64,000 nt of DNA from Nocardia elegans NBRC 108235 (GTDB taxonomy: Bacteria > Actinomycetota > Actinomycetes > Mycobacteriales > Mycobacteriaceae). Shown here piece after piece: positions 9,001 through 14,820 of this stretch. The stretch's first letter is position 1. Every line of letters starts with the position of its first letter. Location of the stretch: assembly GCF_001612845.1 (NCBI RefSeq), contig NZ_BDBF01000034.1, positions 1 through 64,000 of the forward strand, given 5' to 3'. A program made the translations under genes and the position numbers. The notes beneath the pieces were generated by a model that did no database searches, was not told where the DNA came from, and saw only the letters and a program-made list of their open reading frames with translations.

Positions 9001-10386
9001 ATCCCCTAGCGGCCCAGCGTTGGGAGCCTGCGGTTGCGATGGCGGGGCGGAACGATCGGGTGACGGCGTCGCCGCCTGTGCCGGGGCCGGCTGATTCGTC
9101 GATCCCGGCTCGGGACTCGGCTGTGGCCCGGCGTTCGACCGCACTTCGGTCGGAGGTTTGGAATCACCGGCCTGGCTCGCGCCGTTCGAGTCGGGTTGGG
9201 CCGCAACAGGTGTTTCGTGCCCGGCCGCGACGGTGGCCGCATGATCGGTACCGTTTCCCTGGGGCGGGGCGGGAGGGGCTTCTGCCTGCACAGTCCCAGG
9301 ATCCGGATGGGTGCCGGAGGGATGTGTGCCGTCGGCTGCGAACGGAGTCCCCACCTCCGAGGACGAAGGCCGCGGAGGCAGATCAGCGGGCGACGGATGG
9401 TCCGAGCTGCCGGCGGCGGGCTTGTCGGGTGTCGGCTCGGTATGCGGGCTCGTCGCAGGGTCACCGTGCGGCGCGTTGTGCGCCCCAGGCTTGTTGGCGA
9501 GGCCACCTCCGGCGCCCTCCAGCAATGTGCCGGGGTCTATCGAATGATCGGGGTTGGTCGCCAACTGAGCGGCGGCATTGCCGACGACGTTGGCCGGCAC
9601 CTCCGCCACGTTCTTGCCGACCAATCCGGCGACCAGTCCCGGTTCGGCCCCGCCGGCGAGCCGTCCGGCGAGATTGCCGCCGATGCCTTCGCTCATCGGG
9701 CCGGTGACACCTCCGGCGACGGCCCCGGCTCCCGTTGCCCGGAAGAAGCCGGCCAGATCGAATCCGTCTTGGCGGTGGCCGGCAGCCAACTGAATGCCTT
9801 GCGCGGCAGCGTCGGTCCCCGCCCCGATGCCGGCACCGATCACCGCCTGGGTCGCTACCTTGGTTCCCACGCGCATCGCGAGACGCCGGGCAACGAAGGC
9901 AGCCCCCTTGGTCGCGATTTCGGTCAGCAGCTTCTCCACCGCCGCGCGAATCGTCACCTTGACGGCGGCGGCCGCCGCCACCTCGCCTACCTGCCCGGCG
10001 CCGGGAACCCACGACCACGCGGTCATCGCGACCATGACCATCGCCGAGATGTAGATGGTCAGCTTGGTGTGTTCGATGTCGGTGGCACCGTGCTCGAGCT
10101 GCTCGGCGAAGCTGTTGCAGGTGTCGATGAGACGTTGCAGCTCACCGCCGTCACCGCCGGAAATATTCTGCCAATAACTCGACATCGCGGAATGGGCCTT
10201 GCCGTCGATCGCGTCGAGCGCACCGACCATTGCCAGGTCGGCTGGTTGCTTCAACTCCTCCAGCGCTTTGGCCATATCCGACCAGTGCCCTGCCGCGCGG
10301 CGCATAGCGTCTTCGTCGCCGTCGGGCCAATGACCGAACAGAAAATCCGACAGGTATGGAATTTGAGGAGGCCGCCACAGTGTCAC
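3016..10386 (-). CDS. giant multi-module ESX polymorphic toxin (CpnT-like N-terminus; HEhxE, ART, glutamine deamidase and GNAT modules)
   Basis: 2456 aa, GTG start with GGGGGA upstream, 15 nt behind the WXG100 gene. Residues 1-290 resemble the CpnT/WXG100-like channel domain of ESX-exported toxins, followed by a Pro-rich linker (about 300-690). Four effector-like modules follow in one frame. (1) About 703-865, unknown family, with an H817-E-L-A-E821 motif. (2) About 1060-1298, ADP-ribosyltransferase, with R1201 (YRG), S1236-S1237 (GFASSD) and Q1266-N-E1268. (3) About 1590-1943, a pretoxin segment then a papain-fold glutamine deamidase with C1786, H1896 and D1913. (4) About 2200-2345, GNAT fold with R2293-G-R-G2296 and a charged helical tail. 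The linkers after modules 1-3 are exactly the stretches overlapped by nested genes in the +1 frame. Modules 2-4 could be fused effectors or silent cassettes. Export is inferred from context. Confidence 0.85.
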   Translation of the reverse strand: MTLWRPPQIPYLSDFLFGHWPDGDEDAMRRAAGHWSDMAKALEELKQPADLAMVGALDAIDGKAHSAMSSYWQNISGGDGGELQRLIDTCNSFAEQLEHGATDIEHTKLTIYISAMVMVAMTAWSWVPGAGQVGEVAAAAAVKVTIRAAVEKLLTEIATKGAAFVARRLAMRVGTKVATQAVIGAGIGAGTDAAAQGIQLAAGHRQDGFDLAGFFRATGAGAVAGGVTGPMSEGIGGNLAGRLAGGAEPGLVAGLVGKNVAEVPANVVGNAAAQLATNPDHSIDPGTLLEGAGGGLANKPGAHNAPHGDPATSPHTEPTPDKPAAGSSDHPSPADLPPRPSSSEVGTPFAADGTHPSGTHPDPGTVQAEAPPAPPQGNGTDHAATVAAGHETPVAAQPDSNGASQAGDSKPPTEVRSNAGPQPSPEPGSTNQPAPAQAATPSPDRSAPPSQPQAPNAGPLGDRQMPAARPAPDGAARPDAQTPATDRGAPQRVPESSRSLIADAPGHRTTEPPAAGATPRPEATPARPGHTDTPARPDAAVRAVPDSSHRPPVAPERPSGTPVRPESPHTPARPAHQSSPRNPGELQRTSDSTQRTDAPAPHDPGREAAARSPEPGGAHPDSRGGDHAPGDVPRQDVSNRQDHQSNGSSDRADSIGTRSDSAQQPQPVPVGVATPLHTPTAERPVDPRDANSIDHPTRDGIPDVSPDAYSGGVIRPRDDFAAFEWADDAYERFRGDDSDIHHMARVLADHPREDGSHFSAEDIQQIKNHLFREEHPIRDYDGEIVHRRYDADPDIAEAWIRVRSGRPDPADLVLLEHELAESNYYRDHPGALYQDAHAHANIDHNWAEVAAGRSGERYDTFWGPHDGTADLLQPNQGRPGRGGVPVRGDERSPGSHPDDRQGEQHPPHGPTGGRDLPVGRGPDHAPGETREAVAPERSNRVLRDGEDDRDQTGVDGPVRDLPEDSGNRDRGDLPVREQRDGTEPRAGDREARPGRQSGGRNDRLAGDESSRTHSGAEGERPELAGRGRDSSLSGGDDEPRKLDGPADRPPDIAGLRDLFRSNADSGNNRAERPGSTWDLVYEEAFEAQPLPNLTPDGKLPVEGKPFHANPHFRDETAAERHAVANPRVMEDVRAIRGRGIDNPEIHRLTDPELGVIRSYQKMAVCERLNLATREGSARALRDSDTEIRALVSALNKLPDYRGSVRRGISIDDPAKLAMFLEAYGVGKTPTDHGFASSDKNASAGGNIELIIESRHGKDISWASSQQNEVVFPPGHRFSVESRVFDRENNKYIIRLTDLGRSSDGDQPRRNGAHSAGNSRTDLEGRERIPGGSRRDGSRSGLAGGNGRQRGLGSHRGSEEDLAGVGRFGTEADRAGARRAAEVDSYSTAAQENSFGRTGSTRGGGLPRSVSDFGAPHQDHAQGGFRAPESDIPYSEHARADLRAPRSNLPRSDHARAGWPAPDSNTPGRLDAPGGPQRPPTTSEPIQAHSVTPRTPTESHPSAPRPDPAPRPRESDLASPHRPGPTRAVKPSHSDTAPSSRPSESARSDGPGVGRQPPRSESSAPQRDRAVGRTDRQGERPFSVRRSADDSGRPISSLVVRVHLDQGPGVSNQHMRDVAQAAWAAAAEITGPHQRLPWGDRPRLHVEFVADPALADLHAAVAHSGGTEHGIWPTGASPEALAGRLREHLGLPADHDGQVSLNASDLQRLSDRIADTNTDAPLRGLPETRELGPGKLAPLEDPSYQEYVRNALREGDRFATWFDPRTHEAANYVNDGGPEVPGRRNSCGDNIMAGLSCFYGDPQISHPRHPDLLPDGSVDHCSPEQGVIDRISDWLDADWQTFGHRDTISGFGELHDLIDSLGPGSSAAVAVGFHARDPRTGLPQYHADGSPVIESGHGVIVVYPRDAEGPVWWDPLMRQASDRPFPNLVADAASLHAIPLTQDARPYVPQSDSHSRGSGTVPGRRAGHEPEVPDVPVRTGLGDLPDPVRTGDRSGPAYRPVEDGARRPDRSDHRTPEPAGRNGGPDVHGSDPRRYPDARRADLPPANSPAPQPHSGQPGHSRVPDPTRIDNRAAADRGLPAGDRQGHPDAPAARNHEHDGGGVDRPSPTHGRDLAQPGDHSVLGGDRDVAPFGGDRDVAPPARDRDFAPLGGDRESAPGNRHGVDGREERPGPDNHHESQRPDSESAKPADDQGDPPDRSTEPKPSLRDLFPPDGLPVDRERVLQLLRQAVDGEYGGLRFRVESVSPEATPMVVETGIYDTHGNRVGHANRTYSIQDGHITAMHSSFNIQPGLRGRGCATEFNKAMFDWYAQSGGAEVRLTASSSVGCYAWASAGFDFASQPGAVQHIRPNLHREIRRMREDLAQLEQEQMQRPDTERERKIAELADLIKEANGIAKRFYEGSPDFPKPEEIARLGKPANLLPGESRNLTWPGKRVFTEPKGAVSWQGVKIIEEEQR
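3916..4023 (-). repeat. 27-bp tandem repeat in a toxin linker (4 copies)
   Basis: In the toxin frame the DNA encodes four consecutive nine-residue units: LGGDRDVAP, FGGDRDVAP, PARDRDFAP and LGGDRESAP. The repeat begins right at the stop codon of the nested gene 4020-4562 and leads into the GNAT module. It is in frame with the toxin, so copy-number change would not break the reading frame. Confidence 0.85.
4020..4562 (-). CDS. nested candidate immunity gene for the glutamine-deamidase module
   Basis: 180 aa from ATG 4562. ATG 4550 (MSLSQIHTPEEAERYL) is an equally good start, with AGGA 11-12 bases upstream. The frame is +1 relative to the toxin, and the gene starts where the deamidase module ends (toxin residue about 1942). 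The protein is globular and acidic-helical at the N-terminus, then beta-rich (FELGWVIYPILSEQEIG, SKMVLDARTGVITELPSL, YLLVIDKDTR). That looks like a small folded immunity protein of the YrhB/SUKH-like size class, though I cannot name the family. In the toxin frame the same DNA encodes only a Pro/Arg/Gly/Asp-rich linker, which argues the nested frame is the constrained one. Confidence 0.75.
   Translation of the reverse strand: MRDRMSLSQIHTPEEAERYLADALGTSRKYRMYPFELGWVIYPILSEQEIGQGRHIGLSKMVLDARTGVITELPSLPVETVAQMYTAAIREGTRMPGGQIYPPRTRLHLSLIRDNPATVEYLIRPESTTEPRPTADYLLVIDKDTRMPQPPGTMNMMAAAWIDHRRRTDGTWPSQGITQY
5965..6117 (-). repeat. 51-bp imperfect tandem repeat in a toxin linker (3 copies)
   Basis: Three consecutive 17-residue units in the toxin frame begin FRAPESDIPYSEHARAD, LRAPRSNLPRSDHARAG and WPAPDSNTPGRLDAPGG. 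They sit in the Pro/Ser/Arg-rich linker between the nested gene 6240-6479 and the pretoxin segment. The unit length is a multiple of three, so the frame is preserved. There is no spacer structure, so this is not a CRISPR array. Confidence 0.8.
6240..6479 (-). CDS. nested candidate immunity gene for the ADP-ribosyltransferase module
   Basis: 79 aa, beginning MAISPEEMERIAREIL, highly charged and predicted all-helical (many Glu, Arg, Gln). An AGGAG ribosome site lies six bases before the ATG, unusually clear for an overlapping gene. It starts about five codons after the ART module ends (toxin residue 1303) and is read in the +1 frame of the toxin. Its codons have G/C-rich third positions, while the toxin frame over the same DNA is low-complexity. 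No known family is recognised. The immunity role is inferred from position behind an effector domain. Confidence 0.75.
   Translation of the reverse strand: MAISPEEMERIAREILGPTLRDENVSPEVRAATDRDLAWLAEMDANAASEATEDQKKIWQAWGDSELRRIERERGEQQK
7290..7556 (-). CDS. nested candidate immunity gene, second of a tandem paralogous pair
   Basis: 88 aa from ATG 7556. The paralogous upstream protein begins at the position equivalent to Met12 (ATG 7523, MALYVIYRK), so the shorter form is possible. The first ATG lies three bases after the stop of gene 7560-7790 (TGAGGGATG). It shares with that neighbour the pattern MAL-x-hydrophobic-Y-Y/R at the start, EV-x-YRFG, an L-R-x-L-x-I-E/D-K segment, then a VAGRI-L-A-R-K-x-x-x-x-W-P tail. 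It lies in the +1 frame of the toxin and is likely translated with the upstream gene. Confidence 0.75.
   Translation of the reverse strand: MARTTETRRVSMALYVIYRKTAETETEVTYRFGSSETELNRELVIEKHGPAVKAADATIDSLVMKVAGRILARKGNDPNWPGGDGIQA
7560..7790 (-). CDS. nested candidate immunity gene for the HEhxE module, first of a tandem pair
   Basis: 76 aa from ATG 7790 (MALLIYYSRIRDDLDEVEYR), with GGGGA seven bases upstream. A longer in-frame version from 7937 would have an Arg/Thr-rich, non-globular N-terminus and is rejected. The start coincides with the end of the HEhxE module (toxin residue about 866). It is paralogous to 7290-7556, with shared EVEYRFGE/EVTYRFGS, a Leu/Ile-rich middle and QIMLRAKREKQWP near the end. 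The frame is +1 of the toxin. No family is known to me. Immunity is inferred from size, position and duplication. Confidence 0.75.
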   Translation of the reverse strand: MALLIYYSRIRDDLDEVEYRFGETREALDRTLTIDKANNTPHTDQPEDVIFRSAAGQIMLRAKREKQWPRNGVIAS

Positions 10387-10401
10387 GAGTTAGTTCCCCC
10401 G

Positions 10402-10728
10402 CTATACCTTGCCTATGCTGTCTGCACTGGCCTGATCCTGGTTCTGAACGAGGTTCGCGGTTCCGGTGATCTTGTTGCCGGTATCCCTGAGCCGGGCCGC
10501 CAATGCGCCCAACTCGTCGAGCGTCTGCTTGACGCTGCCGTCACCCTCCTGGGGATAGTTTTTCTCGAACTCCGTACCTGGGCGGTCTCCTCCCCAGCAA
10601 CGTCCCTCGGCCTCGAGTCCCTGACTCAGCTTCTCCAACGCGGTTTCGACATCCTCGCCGAGCTGCTCGAACTTCGGCGCTATCGCCCGCAGCCGCTCCG
10701 GATCGGCAAAGAAGTCAACCACACTCAC
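10402..10728 (-). CDS. WXG100-family protein (EsxE/EsxF-like)
   Basis: 108 aa. Two amphipathic helices flank a central W-G-G turn (CWGGDRPGTEFEKNY, about residues 44-58), the hallmark of ESAT-6/WXG100 proteins that form helical hairpins and travel through ESX systems, often as dimers with a partner. It sits 15 nt upstream of the toxin gene, the same placement as the small Esx pair before cpnT in M. tuberculosis (recalled), so it is likely the export partner or chaperone of the toxin. The C-terminus has NLVQNQDQASADSIG, a plausible exposed tail. Confidence 0.85.
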   Translation of the reverse strand: MSVVDFFADPERLRAIAPKFEQLGEDVETALEKLSQGLEAEGRCWGGDRPGTEFEKNYPQEGDGSVKQTLDELGALAARLRDTGNKITGTANLVQNQDQASADSIGKV

Positions 10729-10811
10729 ACTCCCTCATCTTCGTATTCCGTCCCCCTCTTCCGACGCACACGCAGCCGTACCGGTTCCACGGAAACGTCA
10801 GCTGCACCTGT

Positions 10812-11246
10812 CTATTGCTCCGTCGACGGAAGCTCGGAAAACCGTTGGCGCAGTTCCCGCATGCTGGGCATACCCGGCAGGACCTCATCCAGACCGACCA
10901 TCCCGTCGATCACAGCCTGCACCGGTTCGAGGATCTCGGCGCGAGCCTGCGTGACCGCCTCGACGCCACCGCGGATCGCCGCATTGATGTCCTCGGTCAA
11001 CTGCCGAGGCGTGCTGCGCCGAAACGCATCATCGGCGATCTTGACTTCCGTGACGGTCCCGGAACCGTTCACTGTTACCTGCGCCAGCTCGTTGGGCGAA
11101 GTCGCACGGACCGACAGTGCCGCCAGTTTGCTCCGGATGCCCTCCAATTCGCCCAGCTCATGGTCGAATTCACTGTGGATGCCATCCAAAGTTGCTCGCA
11201 GGGCGTCGTTGGCGGCACGAATCTTCTCGCGCTCCCAGTCGTCCAT
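10812..11246 (-). CDS. YbaB/EbfC-like protein of ESX loci
   Basis: 144 aa. An N-terminal long helix (residues 1-50) is followed by the beta-strand region typical of YbaB: VRATSPNELAQVTVNGSGT, then EVKIADDAFR and a long C-terminal helix. YbaB proteins bind DNA as nucleoid-associated dimers, but this branch is consistently found in actinobacterial ESX-associated clusters, where its role is not established. It lies between the 761-aa WXG protein and the WXG100 gene in the same leftward operon. Confidence 0.75.
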   Translation of the reverse strand: MDDWEREKIRAANDALRATLDGIHSEFDHELGELEGIRSKLAALSVRATSPNELAQVTVNGSGTVTEVKIADDAFRRSTPRQLTEDINAAIRGGVEAVTQARAEILEPVQAVIDGMVGLDEVLPGMPSMRELRQRFSELPSTEQ

Positions 11247-11433
11247 GCCGGATCAGCCCACCCTCGAACCGGCGTCACCGATCATCGCGAGGTAACGCAC
11301 CTTGACCCCCGTTTCGAAGCACCGGAACAGTTGCTATGTGCGGAGTCGAACCGCACCGACCCGGCACGCTACCGCAGTCACGAGCCCGGCGGTCCGTACC
11401 CCTCGGCTTTGCTTCGTCCTCGCGCGTAGTCGG

Positions 11434-13719
11434 TCATTTCGCATCACCGGTATCGATTTCGATCCTCACCCCGGCAGTGGACGGCCGCGCAGCCGCGGGA
11501 GGCGGCGAGTCGGTAGTCGTGTGGGCCTGACTGGGGCTCGTGGGCGCCGAGGGAACACTCTCCAGCGGGCCCACGGTGGCCAATTCCGGACCAGCACTGG
11601 GCGATTGCGGCACGCCACCATCCAGCGGACCGACCGTCGCGAGTTCCGGGCCTGGACCGTCCGGCCCTGCGGGACCGTCGGGTATCTGTCCGCCTGCGTC
11701 GGGAACCGTAGTCCACAACGGCTTCGGGGGAACGATTCCGCTCGGTGGACGTTCGGAATCCGGCGCGGATTTACCGCCGCCTCCCGGCGCGTGCGGCATC
11801 CCACTCATCGGCATACCGGGTGCGGCAGGAACATTCGTTCCCGCGCCAGACCCCGCGTTCGAGTTATCAGTTCGAGGCTCGACTGCATGTCCGGGCACAG
11901 AGCCCGGCGTAGCGGTTCCCGAAGGCGCAGGTGTCAACGACTGCGCCGAAGACCCCGCAGCAGAAGCACCGCCGGGCCCGGGGCCAGGGCCAGACGACCG
12001 CGCACCGCCCGGATGCGAACCCTTTTCGTCGGATGGTCCGCCCGCGGTGGGATCTGCCGACTCGTCCGGCCCGGGCTTCAAGAACGGCACACCATCCTTG
12101 ATTCCCATTGAGTATTCCTGCGACTTCCCTTCGGGCCCAGTAACTTTCGCAATGATAGTGCCGTTCGGCGCCTGCGTGACCGTGAGGTTTCCACCCAACG
12201 CGCTGAGATTGGCCAGCTCTTTCGAGCCGGGCAGATTCTTCACGTCGGTCAGATGAGAACCGACGCCGGACAGCTGAGATCCGAGGCCGGAGACGTTGCT
12301 GCCCAGCGACCCCAAACCTTGCTGAGCGACGTTTTGGATCTGGCTGAGACCTTGTTGCAGGGTCTGGGTCAGGCCCTGCTGGACGGTTTGGCTCGCTTGG
12401 CTTGCCAAGGACGACAGGATCTGAGCCGGATTGAATTGCGTCGCAGATGGATTGGTTGCGGACGGCACCGTAGGAGTGACGGTTGCCGGCGTGGTGGGAG
12501 TGACCGCCGACGGTGTCGTCGAGGCAGGTCCGGGAGCGGGCCCTGCGGGCGTCGAAGGCCCCGGCGAGGGCGTTTCCTTTCCAGGAGTGTCCGGCTGCGG
12601 CGGCTTTCGTATATGTCCGAACGAGTTCAACGCGTCGGTGACAACCTTCAGGTATCCCTGAATCGCGACATCGGTTTCGTGGCACAGGTTGGAGTACGCC
12701 TTGAAATAGCCCTCGGCACTTTCACGAAAGTGGTTGCGCCAGACAACGCACAGCGCCTGCGCCTTGTCATCGAAAACCGTCATGCCGCATCCGCTGCCAT
12801 CCGCCATCGTCGAGGAATCGGTCATGGCGGGCAGGTAGTGCAGCAACCCACCCCGGTTAGGACCGAAGACGCCATTGTCGGCAAGGACCTGGATCCGCGC
12901 CCGAGCGTGGTCCCCGACTCCACGACGTGCGGCATAGTTGATGATCATCGAGACGTCGTCGTTCTCACTTGCGGCGTCGTCATCGTCACGAAGGTTTATA
13001 CCGACGCCGTGACTGTTGCCGTTGGTCATGTCCACGCCGTTTATGCGATGGATACCTTGGAACTTCGCGAAGGCGTCGGCTTTGCGCTGTAGACAGCTCT
13101 TGATCTCGTCGACTGCCGTACAAAGAATGTCGGGCAAAGGCTCGAGTTCATCGGAAACGTCCTCGGCCCACGTGTTCAGTTTGGCCAGCTTGTCTTGCGC
13201 GGTTTCCCCACTGGAGCCCTGCCAGCATCCGGCGAGTCGCTGTGTTGCTTGCTGCTGATCGCTGTGAGCTTGCCGGACTTTCGGAAGCGCGTTGGAGATC
13301 CTCTGAGCCGCGCCGACCAAGTGATTCAGCTGCATGGATGCCTGCAAGTTGTACAGGCGGTCCATCTCATCTTCTTTTTTCAGAGCTGGGATGTCTGAGG
13401 TTCCCCCCGAAAAGGCATATCTGGCCTGAACGAGGTGGAACCAATGCAGCCATCCCTCCGATTCACGGTAAAACGGATTGAGACCGGAGTTGTATCCCGA
13501 GTTCGCGAAAGGCGCAGCGCCTTTAAGGATTCCATCCGCATCCGAGTTCGGATCGTACCGACCATCGTCGTCACCAATAGCCCGGTTGGCCGCCATATCG
13601 GACGAATCATGGTGTCCGTATCCAGCCCAATTGGCAGATCGGTCAACATCCTTCCCTCCGATGGTGACCCATGCGCCGGCGTCGCCGGCACCCAACCCGA
13701 TATTCGCCTTCTCCGCCAC
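11434..13719 (-). CDS. large WXG-containing ESX-associated protein with Pro/Gly-rich tail
   Basis: 761 aa, not assigned to a named family. Residues about 115-250 are helical with a W-Q-G turn at 166-168 (GCWQGSSGETAQDKL), consistent with an ESX substrate fold. A conserved-looking region follows to about residue 395. Residues about 396-450 are Pro/Thr-rich, about 450-500 is a repetitive Gln/Leu/Gly segment (TQTLQQGLSQIQNVAQQGL), and the last 200 residues are Gly/Pro/Ser-rich. There is no signal peptide. It lies 5 nt after the EspC-like gene, so the two are co-translated. A secreted or surface role is inferred from ESX context only. Confidence 0.7.
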   Translation of the reverse strand: MAEKANIGLGAGDAGAWVTIGGKDVDRSANWAGYGHHDSSDMAANRAIGDDDGRYDPNSDADGILKGAAPFANSGYNSGLNPFYRESEGWLHWFHLVQARYAFSGGTSDIPALKKEDEMDRLYNLQASMQLNHLVGAAQRISNALPKVRQAHSDQQQATQRLAGCWQGSSGETAQDKLAKLNTWAEDVSDELEPLPDILCTAVDEIKSCLQRKADAFAKFQGIHRINGVDMTNGNSHGVGINLRDDDDAASENDDVSMIINYAARRGVGDHARARIQVLADNGVFGPNRGGLLHYLPAMTDSSTMADGSGCGMTVFDDKAQALCVVWRNHFRESAEGYFKAYSNLCHETDVAIQGYLKVVTDALNSFGHIRKPPQPDTPGKETPSPGPSTPAGPAPGPASTTPSAVTPTTPATVTPTVPSATNPSATQFNPAQILSSLASQASQTVQQGLTQTLQQGLSQIQNVAQQGLGSLGSNVSGLGSQLSGVGSHLTDVKNLPGSKELANLSALGGNLTVTQAPNGTIIAKVTGPEGKSQEYSMGIKDGVPFLKPGPDESADPTAGGPSDEKGSHPGGARSSGPGPGPGGASAAGSSAQSLTPAPSGTATPGSVPGHAVEPRTDNSNAGSGAGTNVPAAPGMPMSGMPHAPGGGGKSAPDSERPPSGIVPPKPLWTTVPDAGGQIPDGPAGPDGPGPELATVGPLDGGVPQSPSAGPELATVGPLESVPSAPTSPSQAHTTTDSPPPAAARPSTAGVRIEIDTGDAK

Positions 13720-13724
13720 CGCAG

Positions 13725-14063
13725 CTACTTTCCACCGGACGTCAAGTCGCCCGCGCTATCGAACGCCACCTTGCCGATATCACCGGCAAATTGGGCGTCG
13801 GTGTATTGCACGACGTCCGCGCTCTGCGTGAGCGCATCTCCGAATGCTCCGCAAGCCACAGACCAATTTTTCACGACCGCCGTAACATGGTCGAAGCCTT
13901 TGATTATGTCGCCGGCGATCGTCTTGTAGTTTTCTCCCAGGGCATCCGGTTCCAGCATGGTCCCCCAGGAGCCGGATACGTCGGACAGCGCCTGCGCGGC
14001 GTCATGAAACGAATTCGCCTGTTGCCGAACCATTTCCGGGCTCATGCTCAGATAGTCGCTCAT
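13725..14063 (-). CDS. EspC-like / WXG-type ESX secretion target
   Basis: 112 aa, beginning MSDYLSMSPEMVRQQANSFHD. It matches the EspC (excreted virulence factor, DUF2580-like) pattern: an N-terminal helix starting with a hydrophobic-residue/Pro motif, a central Ser-Trp-Gly turn (SGSWGTML, about residues 30-37), then a second long helix and a flexible Gly/Ser tail. Such proteins are ESX substrates or co-substrates. It directly precedes the 761-aa protein with 5 nt between them and is probably its export partner. Confidence 0.75.
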   Translation of the reverse strand: MSDYLSMSPEMVRQQANSFHDAAQALSDVSGSWGTMLEPDALGENYKTIAGDIIKGFDHVTAVVKNWSVACGAFGDALTQSADVVQYTDAQFAGDIGKVAFDSAGDLTSGGK

Positions 14064-14126
14064 CGACTTCCTTCCCCTCTCTGTACATGTACGAGCTCGT
14101 GAGCGGGCAACTCCACTCGAACCTCG

Positions 14127-14486
14127 CTAAGTAAGCCAAGATTTCGGTGGCCCGTATCCTTCCGCTCTGGCCTCATCCTCGTCGGTCCAATCGACCGGCA
14201 GTACGACCTCGTCCCTCGCGTGCTTGGCCCCGCCGTGTTTCTCGGACCTCAGAGCCGCCGTACGTGCTAGGGCCTCCCGCGCCGATCTGTCGCGTTCCTC
14301 CCGCGCTTCCCGCGCGGCCCGCTCCTGCGGCGTCTCCGATTCGCTGTGGGCTGCGCCTGCCATCTCGCCCATGCGAGCAGTCGCCGCACGCGCTCGCTCG
14401 TCGACCTCGCTCACCTCCTGCTCGGTACGCCGCAGCGCGGAGATGTGGTCGGCCGTGATGCTGTCGAGTCGCGCGCGCCAACTCAT
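14127..14486 (-). CDS. small charged hypothetical protein at the head of the toxin operon
   Basis: 119 aa from ATG 14486 (MSWRARLDSITADHISALRR). A longer in-frame reading from 14687 adds only Arg/Pro/Gly-rich residues and is rejected. Residues 15-90 are Glu/Arg/Ala-rich and likely a long helix or coiled coil (EREARE-type heptads), ending in a conserved-looking DWTDEDEARAEGYGPPKSWLT-type tail. It is the first gene of the leftward cluster, 63 nt before the EspC-like gene. Function is unknown. Similar short charged genes accompany WXG genes in Nocardia-type clusters. Confidence 0.6.
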   Translation of the reverse strand: MSWRARLDSITADHISALRRTEQEVSEVDERARAATARMGEMAGAAHSESETPQERAAREAREERDRSAREALARTAALRSEKHGGAKHARDEVVLPVDWTDEDEARAEGYGPPKSWLT

Positions 14487-14820
14487 AGAACACCGAATCC
14501 GATTCCACCGGTGGCGTACCGGCTGTGACGGCACGCCGCAACCGATGCCGGTTCCTGTTCGAGAAGCACGATCCCCTCCGTATTGTTCCGTTCCGCCCGG
14601 CGATCTCGGTGGTTCGTCCGAATGCACACCGGTGGGTGGACACCCCCGCGCGTGACCAACGATCGCAGGTCGTGCCGGTCGGCGCAAGCGTGGAGTGAGC
14701 GGCCGTATCGAGACGAGAGGCGCAGTGGAACCGACCCCGCGTTGCCCCTACCGGTCCGAGACGCGTCACCCATACGGAGAAGGCCGAGCCGAGACCGCTC
14801 TCATCTGACAGGGTGGTCTG
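14487..14820. other. gene-free divergent region
   Basis: 334 bp between the leftward toxin operon and the rightward dehydrogenase gene. Several overlapping open frames exist but all are Arg/Pro-rich with poor starts. It probably carries both promoters. I see no clear inverted repeat or RNA element in it. Confidence 0.5.

Noticed and set aside
3016..10386. Idea that the low-complexity linkers reflect sequencing frameshifts splitting a normal toxin
   Set aside because: All four modules lie in the same frame, so no frameshift is needed to join them; the alternative frame over the linkers encodes separate small genes with their own starts.
9196..11295. 699-codon plus-strand open frame opposite the toxin and WXG genes
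   Set aside because: It is antisense to genes with clear domains, is Arg/Gly-rich without family motifs, and spans three separate genes. It is a by-product of GC-rich codons on the other strand.
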